This document shows, in pieces, positions 23,330 to 57,180 of a DNA stretch of 64,000 bases. The first letter of the stretch is position 1; each line of letters begins with the position of its first letter. This DNA is from Reticulitermes speratus (Eukaryota; Arthropoda; Insecta; Blattodea; Rhinotermitidae): the NCBI GenBank assembly GCA_021186555.1, contig JAJKFL010000031.1, forward strand, positions 23,385,452 to 23,449,451, given 5' to 3'. Both the position numbers and the translations under genes were made by a program. The notes below the pieces were generated by a model, which had not been told where the DNA came from, did not search any database, and saw only the letters and a list, made by a program, of their open reading frames with translations.

Positions 23330-23690
23330 ATCCACTTCACCTATGCCTGCTCTGTTTCATTAATAAATATTTCAATATTATCCTTCCATCTGTGTTTGGA
23401 TTCCCAAGTGATGTCTTCCCCAGCTGTATGCCTACTAAAATAATATGTAACTTTCTCCCCAATGTGTGCCATGTTATGCCAGTTCCATCTCATTCCATGA
23501 TTATGGTACAATTTGTAAAGAGCTCATACTCACAATGTAACTTTTTCCATTCCTCTGTTGCTTGATGTCTGCTACGTCCAAACACTTTCCTCATCAGTCT
23601 CTTCAACACAATCTCTGTTCTTCTTTTAGAGTGGCATACTGAGTTTCAAAACCCATTTACAAATGGTAAAATTACAGTTTTGTATATGAT
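23330..23690 (-). mobile_element. LINE pol C-terminal fossil, reverse orientation
   Basis: The minus strand reads VLKRLMRKVFGRSRHQATEE, WKKLHCEYELFTN, TWHTLGRKLHIILVG and LGNPNTDGRI. It is clearly related to the IFGPKRDEV...SPNI family but more divergent, so an older or separate subfamily. Confidence 0.65.
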
Positions 23691-25082
23691 CAATCTTCAG
23701 GATTTAGAGGGGAAACAAGAAGATAAATTTCTGAACTGACAGGTATCAACAAGTTCCCAAATTGTATCTTACCTTGCTTCCAGTTTGCACATAATTCTAC
23801 TTTATTAATGTTATTCCCTCATGCTTGAACTTTGACACTTTTTCATGAGTTTTACCATTTATGCTTCTATCATAAAGCTCTCCTGTACTCCCATATTGAG
23901 ACATGAAATATACTTCCTTTATTGTGTGTTTATTTCTACATAGTTGTTACTAGCATCTACTCATGCGTTTGACACCCTTTTATTTCCACAAAGTCCTTAC
24001 CAGCATCTACTCATGTCTTTGACATGACAAACTAAAATTAAAAGCATGAACCAGTAGCTGATATGTCCTAGCCAGTTCCAGTGCCTTAAAATTCCTTTCA
24101 AAATGTTGCATTCCAACTTTTAATAAGATAGCTTACATCAGTGCTTGTCAATCTTTAAAAACTCCCCAAACATCTGTATGACGTACAACAAAACAAATGG
24201 CTCCATTTCATGTGCATGCTTTACTGTCTGGACCTAATCATAAATCTTGACACCAGCAACACAGAACATTACACATCTAGCATATCACAAACTGAGGACC
24301 AGACCAAATGCCATTTATTGCCAAAAACAGTTCACTCCATTCTTTGGAATGAAGTTATTTAAGCTAATAATAATGGAAATGGCATGGCTATTAAGTTGAC
24401 AGTATCACGAGTTATTTGCATCCACGGAAGCCCACTGATAAATATTCTATTAGAGGAATATATATTTTTATCATCATTACCTAAGATAAATGCATTTTCA
24501 GTTTCACAAACATTAAGAGATATAACAGGACTATTAATGGAGTAAGTATGCTATGATATGGCAATGATATGATGATAATGTTGATGATATGGAATAATAG
24601 CCTGGTAGAACAATACAACAACAATGACAGTGTAACAAGATAAATTTTAATCTAAAATTCTAGATTATTTCAGTGAACTGTAGATGGCCAAATTCAACTG
24701 CTCAGTTAAGAATGGAACATACATTAAGAGGGTAGGCAATATGCTTCAGAAAACATTACACACTACCTCAGATGTTTTGTTATTCCAATATTTCCAATAA
24801 TTCAATAACTGAAGTACTTCCAATAATTCATTATTTTATTTAAAAGACTTGGCTAGAATACTTATTTAATTTTGACATACCAAACTCATTAGATATTATA
24901 TTACCAAAAATAATTATATCCTTAATGATGTAATATTGTGCACAGCCCTAGATATGAGTTCATGGCAGCAGAAATTAAGAGTGCATGTTTTTGCAATATA
25001 TTACTATTCTGTCATGTTATAGTAGGTGTATCAACATGTACAGTACATACATATGTGTGTTCTTATTATGTATATCTAATTA

Positions 25083-25083
<1 letters not shown>

Positions 25084-25123
<40 letters not shown>

Positions 25124-25131
25124 GTAATAAT
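25084..25131 (+). repeat. (ATA)n microsatellite
   Basis: About 15 ATA units with one G interruption; the open frames across it (poly-Ile) are artefacts. Confidence 0.95.
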
Positions 25132-28100
25132 AATTTTCAACATATTTCCATCCAACAAATGGAGAGCAGACTCCGCATAAATCGAGGGGAAAAAAAAGGA
25201 TGGAAGATGTCGCGAGTATGATGTCACACAAATCCAGTGAATATAGGGCAATCAAACCAAATGTGAAACGAACAACAAAAACTGGAAACTCCCAAATCTT
25301 GTCTCACCAAAATGTGCTTTACAAAGACAGAAATTCACAAAGCACCAACATGCATCATTATATGAACAGATGGGAAAAATGTACAACATTTTAAGGCCTT
25401 GAAATAGAGATGTAGAGTTTTACAGTGAAGTGGCCAAAAATACATGTAACAAGGGGACCATACACTCGTAGCATCTGATGGGGTGGTTGCGCCTGTAGGT
25501 AGGCAATGGGAGGGCAGGTGTTAGTCATTCTGTGGAGGTGGTGTCCCATTCAGGTCGAAACCAGGTCTTTGTGGACTTGATCCATCGTCGGCAGGTGTTG
25601 GACTGCGACCAGAGCTACTGGTGCCGCTTAGAGCCATCCGTTTCATCTTTTGAACCACTGTGGTTGCAAGGTATGCTTGCTGGAATCAATCATATTACAA
25701 TTAGTCAGGAATGGCAGATCACAGTTTGACAAATTTTCATTAATCCATGTATTCTATTAATCTTAGATGCAGTCTCACTTTAATACACATGCTTGACATT
25801 AGGTATCATGCATGACTGTGTTCAAGGGGGTATGGTGAGGCTTCATTTCTGTGTTCAACAAACTGCCAACTTTAAAGCAGCGGTGAATCCTGATCCAGAG
25901 ATGAGGTCTAGTGGAAGGATACACAATGCAGCATTATACTGTTACATTACGCCTAACCCCGGGATCAGGATTTGCTTTTACAGCGTCAAAACAATAAATT
26001 TGGGAAAAATAATGTTTTCAGTGTGTTTTTTTTTATTGAGGCAAGAAACAAATACCATAAACATGAGTGAAATTCTATTATTTATTTTGATGTTTAGCCA
26101 TCAACTCCTTTCAAATCTGCAATGTAACAAGGTTACCATACTTTCTGTGATAAAAACTAGGACACTCTCCTTCTTACATGAGAAAGAAGATTGGACTCAA
26201 TCTAATACACAGCTGTTTTGTGTCAGTCTGTGTTCTTTTTTACGTATATATCACTAGGGCACTTAATTAATATAGTGGAAAATCACAATAATTATATAAA
26301 ACACCAAACTATCCTCTTGACGGCTGACAGTCACTTGCCATCTTCAAGTCAGTAAAAAGTTTCACCACTTTTTCTTTTACTGAACTATCCATGCATATGT
26401 TAGTCAGGAAGCAGTTTTTTCTGAGACCTTCTGTGTTAACGTTTATTTTGTTATGTAACTCCATGCATGTAAAACAAAAGTTCAGTTTCCAGTAGATTAA
26501 GGCTCGAACTGCACTCTTATCCATTCAGTTTCTGTCAAATGACCAGATGTTGTTAGTATCTCAGAACACACACTCTGTGGCTGCTGATGTTCCAGCAATG
26601 GGAAGACAAACTCGGTACCTTTCACAATACTGGAAACAGGAACATTCTGTTCATTGAAATATCTAAATATTCTGACAATCTTCTCTCAACAGATGGTAAT
26701 TCTTCCTAGCTTCCTGGGTAATAAATCTCATTTCCTCATATACCCATTCAAATAACTAAACAATATTAATTGGACACTGTCGCATTTTAATATTCACCAG
26801 TCCTGCAGTACTTCAAACTTCAAGCCACTTCACATCACTTTGATGCACTGAATGGAAAGACTCAGTTTCTTCAAAGTTCCCCTGTGACATTTCTGTGTAA
26901 CTTATGCATATTGCAGAAAAAGCAGCAACTTCCACTCTGAACTCTAGCATTCATATTTCCAGTCTATTCCAGTTCTTTGAACAACATTTTAGCTTCCTAC
27001 AGAATAACTTCCTGTCACTTATTTATGCAAAGGTTTGTTAAGTTTGACTTGCCAGGTGGCCTCTGTTGCAGGAAGAGTGGTTTTCTAAATTTTAAGAACT
27101 GTGTGATTAAACAAATGGAGCTGACCACACGGAAATTGCAATTACGTTTTCCCACAAGGGTTTTAAAAAAAAATACTTATTTATGGCCATTGACACTGCT
27201 CCTGTGACCAGATATAGGATTCAAGTCCTTGACACTACTCAAGAGTCCTTCCTGCAGCATGAAGAAGGGAAATAAATTTAGTACTTACATGCTGCAAGAG
27301 TTTCTTGTACTGAACACTGATGAAATCACAGAAGGATTTCCACTGAATAACACACTGTACATATGGCAAGTATTCACCACAAGAACTTCAGTATCAAACA
27401 GCAGGACATCTGCAGACAACCATGCACTGTATGTGCAGTACAACCCACATCTACAATTCCTCCATGAAATTCCTACGATCAAGTTTCAAGTTTGGTACAT
27501 TTAATTTCCATACATACTTTCCTTTTTCAAGAAGGAAGAGAATGCTCATGATAGCAGTAGCAGTAGTAGTACAGATACGCCATTTATGCCTTGCCTTACA
27601 GTGGAACTACATCAACTGGTAGACATTAACATTAATTAGTGATGTTACATTACACACAAGAAACAAAACAAAAATTGAGTTTTCAAACTTCCAACACATA
27701 AATAAGTTGAAGTAAAGATGTTCATCATTTTTCTTTGTACGCATGGTTTTGCATCCCTTAAGTTTGAAACACACTGGTTTGATTTCATAAATATCAACGT
27801 AAGAGCTGCAGTGCACTGTGTGCCATCTACCACGAAACTACTACAACCACCGTTCAAATCAGAGGAACACAATGCAGAGTCAGGGATTTTGATCTTCTTA
27901 AATGTAAAAATACACTGCAGCAGAAATGATGTAGTTTAATCTCGATATGTTATTGCAATAAATAACTAATTTTATGAAGTATGTACCAATCTGATAACCG
28001 AAATAATACTGTACCACACCATCTAAAACATGGATGGTGCCACCACTCTTAGAACCCTATTCTGCTTCACAATATCTTTTTTTTCTTTAATTTAAAATTC

Positions 28101-28338
28101 AAAGGATTAAGATTAAAATTTACATTTTGTAAAAGAAAAATTATATTAATCCATTTAACAACAGATTTAATCATAGTTTACAGTTTCATATTTACCTTTC
28201 GCTGTTACATTTCGTTTTAGGTATTTGTGTAGTACACAAAATGTGCATGTAAGACATATATTCATTGAAACAAAGGAACAAACAAATGAATAAATTTCAT
28301 AGCATCACATTCCCACTAGCATAATCAAAATGTAACCT

Positions 28339-28422
28339 GCATTATTTCAGGCTTCTGCCGAGATCTGCGCTCTTCTGGGATTTTACACAGTGTACAATCC
28401 CAGAAGAGTGCAGATCTCAAAC
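28339..28422 (-). mobile_element. Short foldback element, family C, truncated
   Basis: An inverted repeat built around GAGATCTGCGCTCTTCTGGG and its partner, with the family C tail (GCAGAAGCCTGAAATAATG read on the minus strand) at the left end. TGTAACCT occurs at both edges (28331-28338, 28423-28430). The hammerhead-like centre is missing. Confidence 0.5.
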
Positions 28423-29165
28423 TGTAACCTCCCTGTCTTCCTTTCTGTGGCCTGTTTCAGTTACTTTTCTCATGCCTTAATCTCTGTCCCTGTCATCATT
28501 TACACAAAACTGAATGAAATTTGTAGAATAAAAACTGACAATTATTTATCGCCCACTCAATACCCAAACCACTTTGTCCATATACTTTAACTTTTATAAA
28601 TTTGAGAAAAACTTACCCAAAATAAATCATATAAAATATATACAGCAAATTCTTAAATGTGAATGAGGAAAAAGATTTCTTGCATCAACTTGCTCATGAA
28701 AGTAAACTTCAATTAAACTTCAAGCAGTTATTTTCTTTATGAGGAATGTTGCCATTTAATCAGTAACACAGTTATTTCTTTACCATTTTATCTCATGATT
28801 ACATTCAACTGTAGTGATGAATCACGATGTACTGGGATTGGAAGATTCATATAAAATCTCTGAACACTGCAGAATCTTCATTTAAGGAGGTTTGAGACAG
28901 TGAAATCTGATCTAGGAGAGGTAACGGGAAGGAGTAAACATAAACTGAAGCAGACTGTACTTAAATGAGACTGCATACACACATCAAACACAACACAGTC
29001 ATTTGCTACCGTGTCATTCACACCAAGAGCATGTTCTACATACAGATCAACAGCAGTGCCACAGATGTCTGCCATGCCCCATGTATCTAATGCTACATGC
29101 ATTTCTAAATTAATATAAACTTTTTTATTCTTGTGAATGGAACTGATGTTTCAGGAAAATGTTTA

Positions 29166-29166
<1 letters not shown>

Positions 29167-29208
<42 letters not shown>
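29167..29208 (+). repeat. (AC)n microsatellite
   Basis: About 21 uninterrupted AC units. Confidence 0.95.
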
Positions 29209-29210
<2 letters not shown>

Positions 29211-29609
29211 GTTCAGCCAGATAAAATGTAACCTCTCACCAGAATACATATTAACCACATCACTGAGTCCCAAAATGCCATCAGGATGTTTACCACTGTG
29301 ACACACAGATGGTATTCATGCAATTAAAGGCCACTGGGCCCATAATGTTGACAGATTTTGAGTCTAGTATCAACTTATTTAGCCACGATGATACTTGCAT
29401 CAATCTCTACATCATGTATCATGTCACAGTGGAGCCTCATATTGAAAACACATTTCTTGAAACCTGTATGAACAGACTGTTTGATGTATGTGGAAAATAC
29501 AATAATTCTTAATGTCTGAATGTCAACATAACTTGCTATCTGTCATTGGTTAGATTCTTCAACGATACACCTGCATGGCTGTATCACATGTAAAGTGTAG
29601 GATCAAGGC

Positions 29610-29745
29610 AAAAGTTTGTCAAGGCCTCATTTCAGGCACTATCCTGGCATTTACTGGAGGCACTAAGGAAAAACCACAAAAAACCTCATTCAGCAGAATG
29701 GCCAGTCCTAGTGCTGCAATCTGAACAGGTAAGAGCGCTGGTACT
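29610..29745 (-). repeat. SINE, second family, partial
   Basis: Shares the GGCACTATCCTGGCATT, ACTGGAGGCACTAAGGAAAA and CAGAATGGCCAGTCCTAG blocks (plus-strand text) with the 33.2-kb copy. The head is weaker. Confidence 0.55.
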
Positions 29746-30257
29746 TTGATCATCTACAATATGAAGACCTGGGAGGAAAGAAATTTAGCTAATGATTATT
29801 TTAGCAGGCACAGAAGAATATTTGCCACTGAAGTGCTGCCAACTAAACTAAACTAAACTCAAAGTTCTACATTCTGTAAACTGGTTCAGAGTAGCTCTTA
29901 TATCTGCCATAAACATAAGCAATAATTCTCTACAGTTAATACTTCACTTGCAATACGTAGTTCCCATAAAACTAAGCATACAGGATTCTTTTGATAGAAT
30001 GCTTCTAAGGAGTATACAGCAGCTATCACGATGTACAACAACAGCATACTGGATGGGAAACATGAGAAGCTGCCTTTCCAGTCAACCCACAGCTTCGTGT
30101 AAAGCTAAAAAAATTAACACCCAATACTCTGTTTACAGCTATCAAGGCACTCTTAAGACAGTTGGATGAATTGTTGATGCTTTCATTATAATAAGTGTGT
30201 CAAGTTATTTAGCACCAACATCAGAGGATGATCATGTTAGGTAAACTTGGTATAACT

Positions 30258-30375
30258 GGGGAGGAAGTGGCTGAGGCCTGTTTCAAGACACTACACTGGT
30301 GTCACTTGGAGATTAGCAAAACCATGAAAACCTCAGACAGGATAGACAGGGTCGCTACCCACACTCTGAGATTGG
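30258..30375 (-). repeat. SINE, second family, partial
   Basis: GTGGCTGAGGCCTGTTTCAA, AACCTCAGACAGGATAGACA and GGGTCGCTACCCACAC (plus-strand text) parallel the 33.2-kb SINE. Confidence 0.5.
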
Positions 30376-31364
30376 AAACTTAAGTGTCGCTTAGCATTCG
30401 CAATGCTACATACTGCTTAACGTAATCCTAGCATTAGCAATCCTGTTGTGCCTGTACAAAAACAGCAAACTTTATGTATACACATGCAGTAACTTCATTC
30501 CAGTAACAAGTTTCTCCACTATTATTTGTTATGACCCAGCACATACTGATATTTCTGCTTCATGTGATTCAGATGATCTGAAAAGGTGTTTAAAATATTG
30601 GCAGGGCTCAAGAACCAACATACACACTCACTTTCACACTCTTGGAATTTTCTTACTATCTGTTTAGTAATGTTCGTTCAATATAACAGTAACACGACAC
30701 AGAAATGTTACCTGCAAGAAATTCACAACATAAACCAAGAAAAATATTTCTTAAATACGTATGTTGACTACTACTTATTCAGTAATAATTTTATATGCAT
30801 TATATTGCTGGAAATATTCAGTTCTAAATGCTGACTGTTGTAGCTCTGTTTTGGCTACCTTGACGGACAGACCGTTCCTTATTAAACTAACAGTAATATT
30901 CAATTTCATGTCAGCTTAGTATTAAAGTAGCAACGGCTTTCTCTACTTCATCTTTCATTCACATAAAAAACATATCACTAATATAAAATATTCAAAAAGC
31001 AAAGCATGCTCCTGAGGAACAGAAAAGACAGAAAATATACTAACACACATAAAAAATTAAATATAACATGTAACTATAAAAAACAAGAATTGGCAAGTAA
31101 AAATTGTTGATAAATAATAACTATAATTACCATTTGATGAGAACCTTATATTTTTAATTGTATATGAATTCGTGTACAATTAAAAATACTGGTATTTCAC
31201 CAAGACCTTCAAAACATGATTACATTTTTGACTAAAATTTTGCCTGAAATTTCAGCATCAAAATGTATAGACTGCACAAAATAACATTATGCTGCACAAA
31301 GTAATTGGAACTGGTTTACTCGGTGACCTTTAAGTTAAGAATACAAGCAAAACAAAACCTGAAG

Positions 31365-31465
31365 ATTCAAGTCTTCTGGAATGTCATGCCATGTCATTGG
31401 GTATGCAGTTCCCAGACTACATAACCAGTGACAAAGCATAATATTCCAGAAGAATTCAACATTAA
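31365..31465. repeat. Hairpin repeat fragment, family D
   Basis: AAGTCTTCTGGAATGTCATG at the left and ATATTCCAGAAGAATT at the right form the outer arms of the family D hairpin. The centre is eroded. Confidence 0.35.
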
Positions 31466-33183
31466 ACACAACTCTGCTCCTGCATGTGTATGCAACTGTT
31501 ATTAGAAAAATTCACCTCCAAAGTCTCATAATGAATCCCACATATTTGTAATTAAATATATATAGCATGCACACCTCATGCAGCACATACCCTGCCAACT
31601 AATGCTGGCCACCACTAGATGATAGAACATTTAAATGTAATCCAAATGAAGTTCTTTCGGCAATGTCTAAGATGCACTGTGCACACAAACTCAGTGGATA
31701 TTTTAAATTGGAATCAAAGAAAAACAGTAGCAATCATGACACTGATAAGTGAAATACTGGCCCCTGCAGACATATCTTTACATCTGCATCACTGTTAAGT
31801 GATGTTCAAACCGAGAAATAAAAATGGGTCGAACTACTTTGCGATTGAGTGCTGCTAACTTCAGTGTCATATTTACCCTAAATCATGGGATTAAATCTTA
31901 AGTTTCCCATATCATACAGATCGTTCTAGGATATATTTCATAATGCCTCACTCAGCTGCAGTATTGTCTGTAGATAATTGGTTTATTTCCATACGCAATG
32001 AACAGAATGTTAATCTTATTACCTAGATGGAAAGTTTAATAAAGTTCAAGCTATAAATTCTACATGAAATTCTGCAGAAAAGTGGGTGTCATATGATATA
32101 TCTTTCTTGGTACGACACCCACTCATTTCTAGAAAACAGGAATTAAACAATTTCACGTGATGACTAGGTACAGGGAGTGTGCTTGCTTAAAAACATTTGA
32201 AAATGGTTCACAAAACATGAACAAAACATTCATTCAAATGGCTTACAAAGCAGTAAATTTTGCATGTTTTTCCCTCCAATTTGTAACATTACTAGAGATA
32301 TTTGCTTTGTAACTGCTGCTCAAAGTGCTTCATTACTTAATCATACATAAAAACATCACAAGTATTAAATTTGGTGTACTGAGGACAATAATGACATCAC
32401 ATTGATAGTTGTGAAAAATATACCTCACTACAAGGGACAGAAGGAAAGTCATGCATATATATCAGTGAAGGAGACAAAGAAGAAACTACATACATGACAT
32501 AAGAAAAAAAGCTGGTTGCAGATATTTCAGGCACTACAAGCTTCGCTGAAGCTGAAAATTTCTGATGCAACATATAAGTAATTATATGTCAGATCTCATT
32601 TATAATATTACTTCTTATTTTCAAAGTGACAAAAACAAGAAAAAGTGTCATATTAAGAGTGTGGTGTTTATATATGGCAGTATAATATGGAAGATTTGTT
32701 GTACATTTTAATCAGTATTTATTGTAAAGATAGGTTTACACTGGAAACTTGTATAGATTGATGGTTTGAAACTGTATGGAACATAACGTACTGCAGGCAG
32801 AGTTTATATTCAGGAACAAATTAATTCTCAAGATGACGTCAGATGAAGCACAGGTAGTAGGCACAAACACTTTCAGCCTACCTTCCTTTCATATGCAAAA
32901 TGAATCAGCTAATTTGTAGTAAGCGATATCATTCAGATTTCACCAAAAAATTACATAAAGGTATAAAAATAAGTGTATTTGTGTCATACAGTTTTTCGTC
33001 CAGTAGTGATTACACTGCATTGTTATCCACCCACTGAGTCTCAGCTACAAGTGTCTTGGACTGTACAGGAAGTATTTTCAGTTAATTTATTCTCGGTTTA
33101 TTTAATGACACTTTCAATTTATAAAATTAGAGAGTATAAAATGATAAAAATTCAGCGAATATGGTATTGGAAAGATGTTTAAA

Positions 33184-33340
33184 TGGTTGAGGCCGAATTT
33201 AAGGTACTATTCTGGCATTCTCCTGGAGTGACTGAGGAAAACTACAAAACACTTCAGACAGGATGGCTGGTCTCTAGGCTAGGATTTGAACCAAAGACCT
33301 CCTGAATATAAAGCAGGGATGCTAAACACTTAGCCATAAT
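33184..33340 (-). repeat. tRNA-derived SINE, second family
   Basis: The minus strand starts TGGCTAAGTGTTTAGCATCC (A-box-like) with TTTGGTTCAAATCCTAGCC (perfect B-box core GGTTCAAATCC), then a body containing CCATCCTGTCTGAAGTGTTTT and CCAGGAGAATGCCAGAATAG. Confidence 0.65.
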
Positions 33341-33548
33341 ATTCAATATTTACTTGCAGCTGAACAACATGGCAGCTTTGTGTAAATGATTTCGGTGCCT
33401 ACAGTACACAGCAGTGCGCTGACTTCATTGCCAACAGGATACAGCAGTGGACTAGTTTCAGTGCCAAGAGTATATGGCAATGGAGGGTTTGTGCTTATAA
33501 TATATGGCAGTGAACAGGTTTGAAAATAATCCATATTACACTTTGTAT

Positions 33549-33800
33549 TTAAATACTGTGTCCCAGATTCCTTTTATTAGTGTCTATTTTCTGAGTACTC
33601 ATTCTGACTCTTCTGTACTGAGATTTAATGTTATGTAATTTATTTTTCACTTCTGCCACATGATTTTCTACAACTGACAACTTTTCACGAAGGCATTCCC
33701 TTTGTTCCTTTTTCTTTTCTGAATGGTTCTTCTTGTGAATCCATAGATATCTCCCTGTTTTATTTTTTTGATTATTAAAAATGTTGCAGAATCTCACCAC
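33549..33800 (-). pseudogene. MADF-domain-like fragment
   Basis: The minus-strand frame reads VVRFCNIFNNQ, RYLWIHKKNHSEKKKEQREC, LREKLSVVENHVAEVKNKLH and NIKSQYRRVRM. This resembles the MADF domain (pattern CLWxxxxxxYxxxxKKxxx...VxxVKxKIxNLRSQYRRE), a Myb/SANT-like DNA-binding module found in Adf-1-type regulators and in some transposon genes. There is no start codon (a stop lies two codons upstream of the first GTG) and the expected C-terminal aromatic block (LWYFD) is absent, so it looks like a relic. It could also be an unannotated exon. Confidence 0.45.
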
Positions 33801-35428
33801 TTCATTTCATTAGCATAAATAAATCATAAAAGGTGTGCATGGTAAAAAATAAAGTGATTGCACAAGTTTCAGAACACAAAATGTTATAAGTCATGAAGAG
33901 TTACCAGGAACATTGTCCTACACATGTCTAGAACAACTAATTTATATTACAGTACACACATTTATGTTGCAGACAATCCAGAATTTGCAACACAAACTCT
34001 CTACAAAAAGTTCCCAATGTAAACTTAACTGAAAATTAATTTTAACAAACAAACTTTTTAGTATATTGCAATTTGTTGTTCAGATATTTCTTTTCACTTC
34101 ATATTCATAAGCTGAAAGTGTTAGTTACAAATTTATTGCTCTCATCAGAAACAGTTAATAAAAAGGAAATGGTCCCGTTAATGAAAGCAGACTCATAGAT
34201 CTTATTAATATGGCACATTTTCTTAAGTGTATAAAAATTACAAATATGACAGCCCCAAATATGTACCTGGTGTATCATTTGTAGAAACCCAGTGATTTTA
34301 AATTAGTTCAGAAAAAGAAGAACATGATTTAAACCGAAAGATTAATTTGGCTTTAAGGGATTCTAGTAAGGTATGATCACAGTCATGACTGAAATTTTGG
34401 ACACTGTTCATAGTCCTAGGTTAAACACACTCAGTGTTCCGGGGCTGGATCTGCCCTTGTTTTCAGGTAGAACAGGGACAAAAGAGACCCTGCAGGGTAG
34501 TCTCAATTCCTGGAACTAGCCGCAATCCCTTGATCAAGAGACTGAAACTAGGTCTTTCTAATGGGCTAGCCTGAGTAGGTTCTCCCCTTTCACTGTTCCA
34601 CCTGAGGACAGAAGCACATCCAGCCCCCAGAAATTTGTGATTTTTTGATCTGGGACAAAGGACAACGTCCAAAATCTGGGTCATGACTCTCTAAAAGTTC
34701 ATGTACAAAAAAATTATGTGGAATATAAAACTGAGAGTTATGGGATGTTTTCAGTGCTGACCAATGGACAATAATCCCAATGTTACCATGATATAGTAGT
34801 CTCTATGTGAGAACATGAAACAGACCTGTAAATCCAATCCCCCTAAAATACATACTTTCTTTCTCAGCTTTTTGACTTATTGAAGGAAAACAGGTTGACA
34901 AAAATTCAGTTTGAATAAAAGTTGCATAAAAATAAATTAGACATGTGTTCTACACATTTCAAGGGGAATAACATTGTAAATACCTACATTTATATTTCAG
35001 TATGTACAAACATCTAAATATACTCCTGTATAGCAGATTAATAATTTATAATTTCTATTCAAGTGATTTCACATGAAGCAAAGGATAATGCTAATACTGA
35101 GCCTTCCTGCTATTTGATTCAAAAGTTTGAAATCTTTCTCCACATTCAGTGTTGAGTCAGTGCTTTATTTGGAAACATATGCTGCTATACATTACCATCA
35201 AATGTTTCTACTTTATACTGGTATTGTATATCCCTGACCATTAAGTCAAAAAGCTTATGGGGGCATAAAATGTTGCATTCCCTCTGAAACAGTTCTGGTA
35301 CACACAAAAAGAGGATGGTCAAATTAATTTGCACATAAATACACTGCCTACAAGATAAACATTTATGAAATTATTAAAACAATGAAATACAATCAATCCT
35401 ATGCAACACATATATGACTGGATAAATT
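33801..35428. other. Likely CaMKI 3' UTR and flank
   Basis: Downstream of the CaMKI stop on the minus strand. Contains an AATAAA candidate. A GC-richer block at 34440-34690, with GAGACCCTGCAGGGTAGTCTC, looks like an unclassified repeat. Confidence 0.45.
35164..35169 (-). promoter_or_regulatory. AATAAA polyadenylation signal candidate for CaMKI
   Basis: TTTATT on the plus strand reads AATAAA in the direction of CaMKI transcription, 260 bp beyond the stop codon. It is one of several possible signals; no cDNA evidence is available. Confidence 0.3.
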
Positions 35429-56416
<20,988 letters not shown>

Positions 56417-56554
56417 CTGGAAACAAACCAAAAGAAATTGTCAGTCATTCGCTGGAACAGAGGTTCAACAGCTGCCCTTGAAGGGAAAGCTGCTCATAAT
56501 GGCCACACCTGTCATCGACCAAAATTACATTTAATAAATATACAGATATCACGC

Positions 56555-56690
56555 TCCGCATTTCCACCAAAATGTAATCCCTCCCCCATATGAGCTATAT
56601 GTCCAGCCCATTTGTATAACCCACCATTCATCACTCTCACAGTAACAGACAGGACGTATGAAGCGCCCCAGTATACAGCTAATAATTTCT
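56555..56690 (-). mobile_element. Small LINE fossil, reverse orientation
   Basis: The minus strand reads VRVMNGGLYKWAGHIAHMGE, which corresponds to the [18 protein letters not shown] block of the main LINE family. Only this block is recognisable. Confidence 0.45.
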
Positions 56691-56939
56691 GACTGCGAGA
56701 ACAGGCGTGTATGTACAACAGACCAATACAAGGCCAACACGATGTGCAATCTCACAAACAAGACAGCATTACCAAACGTCTGCACTCCAGCACACTATTT
56801 TAACACTCATACTGCGATGCTATGTTGTCTCAGGGGTGGTCCCTCCCCCCCCCTACATACCTTCACGCGTGCACACGGACAACTTTAGTTTGAAATTTGT
56901 TTATAAAACTGAACGAAGAGATGTGAGTAATTAGTCGCA

Positions 56940-57180
56940 CTCTTTGCCAAATGGATTGGATAGGGTAATTTTGGTCGGATATTTCGTATTTAAGGTAAAT
57001 GGAGTGACGTGGCGGAATGTTCACCGTAATTCCTACAAATATGGCGTCGCAAGTCAGTATATAGCAATCGTGCTTCATATTCGGGAAATAGCCGGCTCGA
57101 ATCTTAAACCGGCAACCGACTACTATCCTGTTATCTGCGGTTTACCTCAGTACACACAGGCAAATGCTACAGACTTATGA
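56940..57180 (+). repeat. Old transposon-like repeat fragment
   Basis: Reads IREIAGSNLKPATDYYPVIC and GLPQYTQANATDL, resembling REVAGSNLGPATGY-type translations that come from widespread arthropod repeats. No intact gene. Confidence 0.35.

Larger units (their letters stand above)
23691..29600. other. Unassigned intergenic region
   Basis: Microsatellites and one short foldback element only. A somewhat GC-richer patch at 25440-25660 has an open frame but no recognised product or splice context. The 154-codon frame at 25793-26257 has no homology I recognise. Confidence 0.55.

Noticed and set aside
25066-25251. Poly-isoleucine open frames
   Set aside because: Direct product of the (ATA)n microsatellite.
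25793-26257. 154-codon open frame on the plus strand
   Set aside because: No recognisable domain; passes through low-complexity T-rich sequence. Probably chance.
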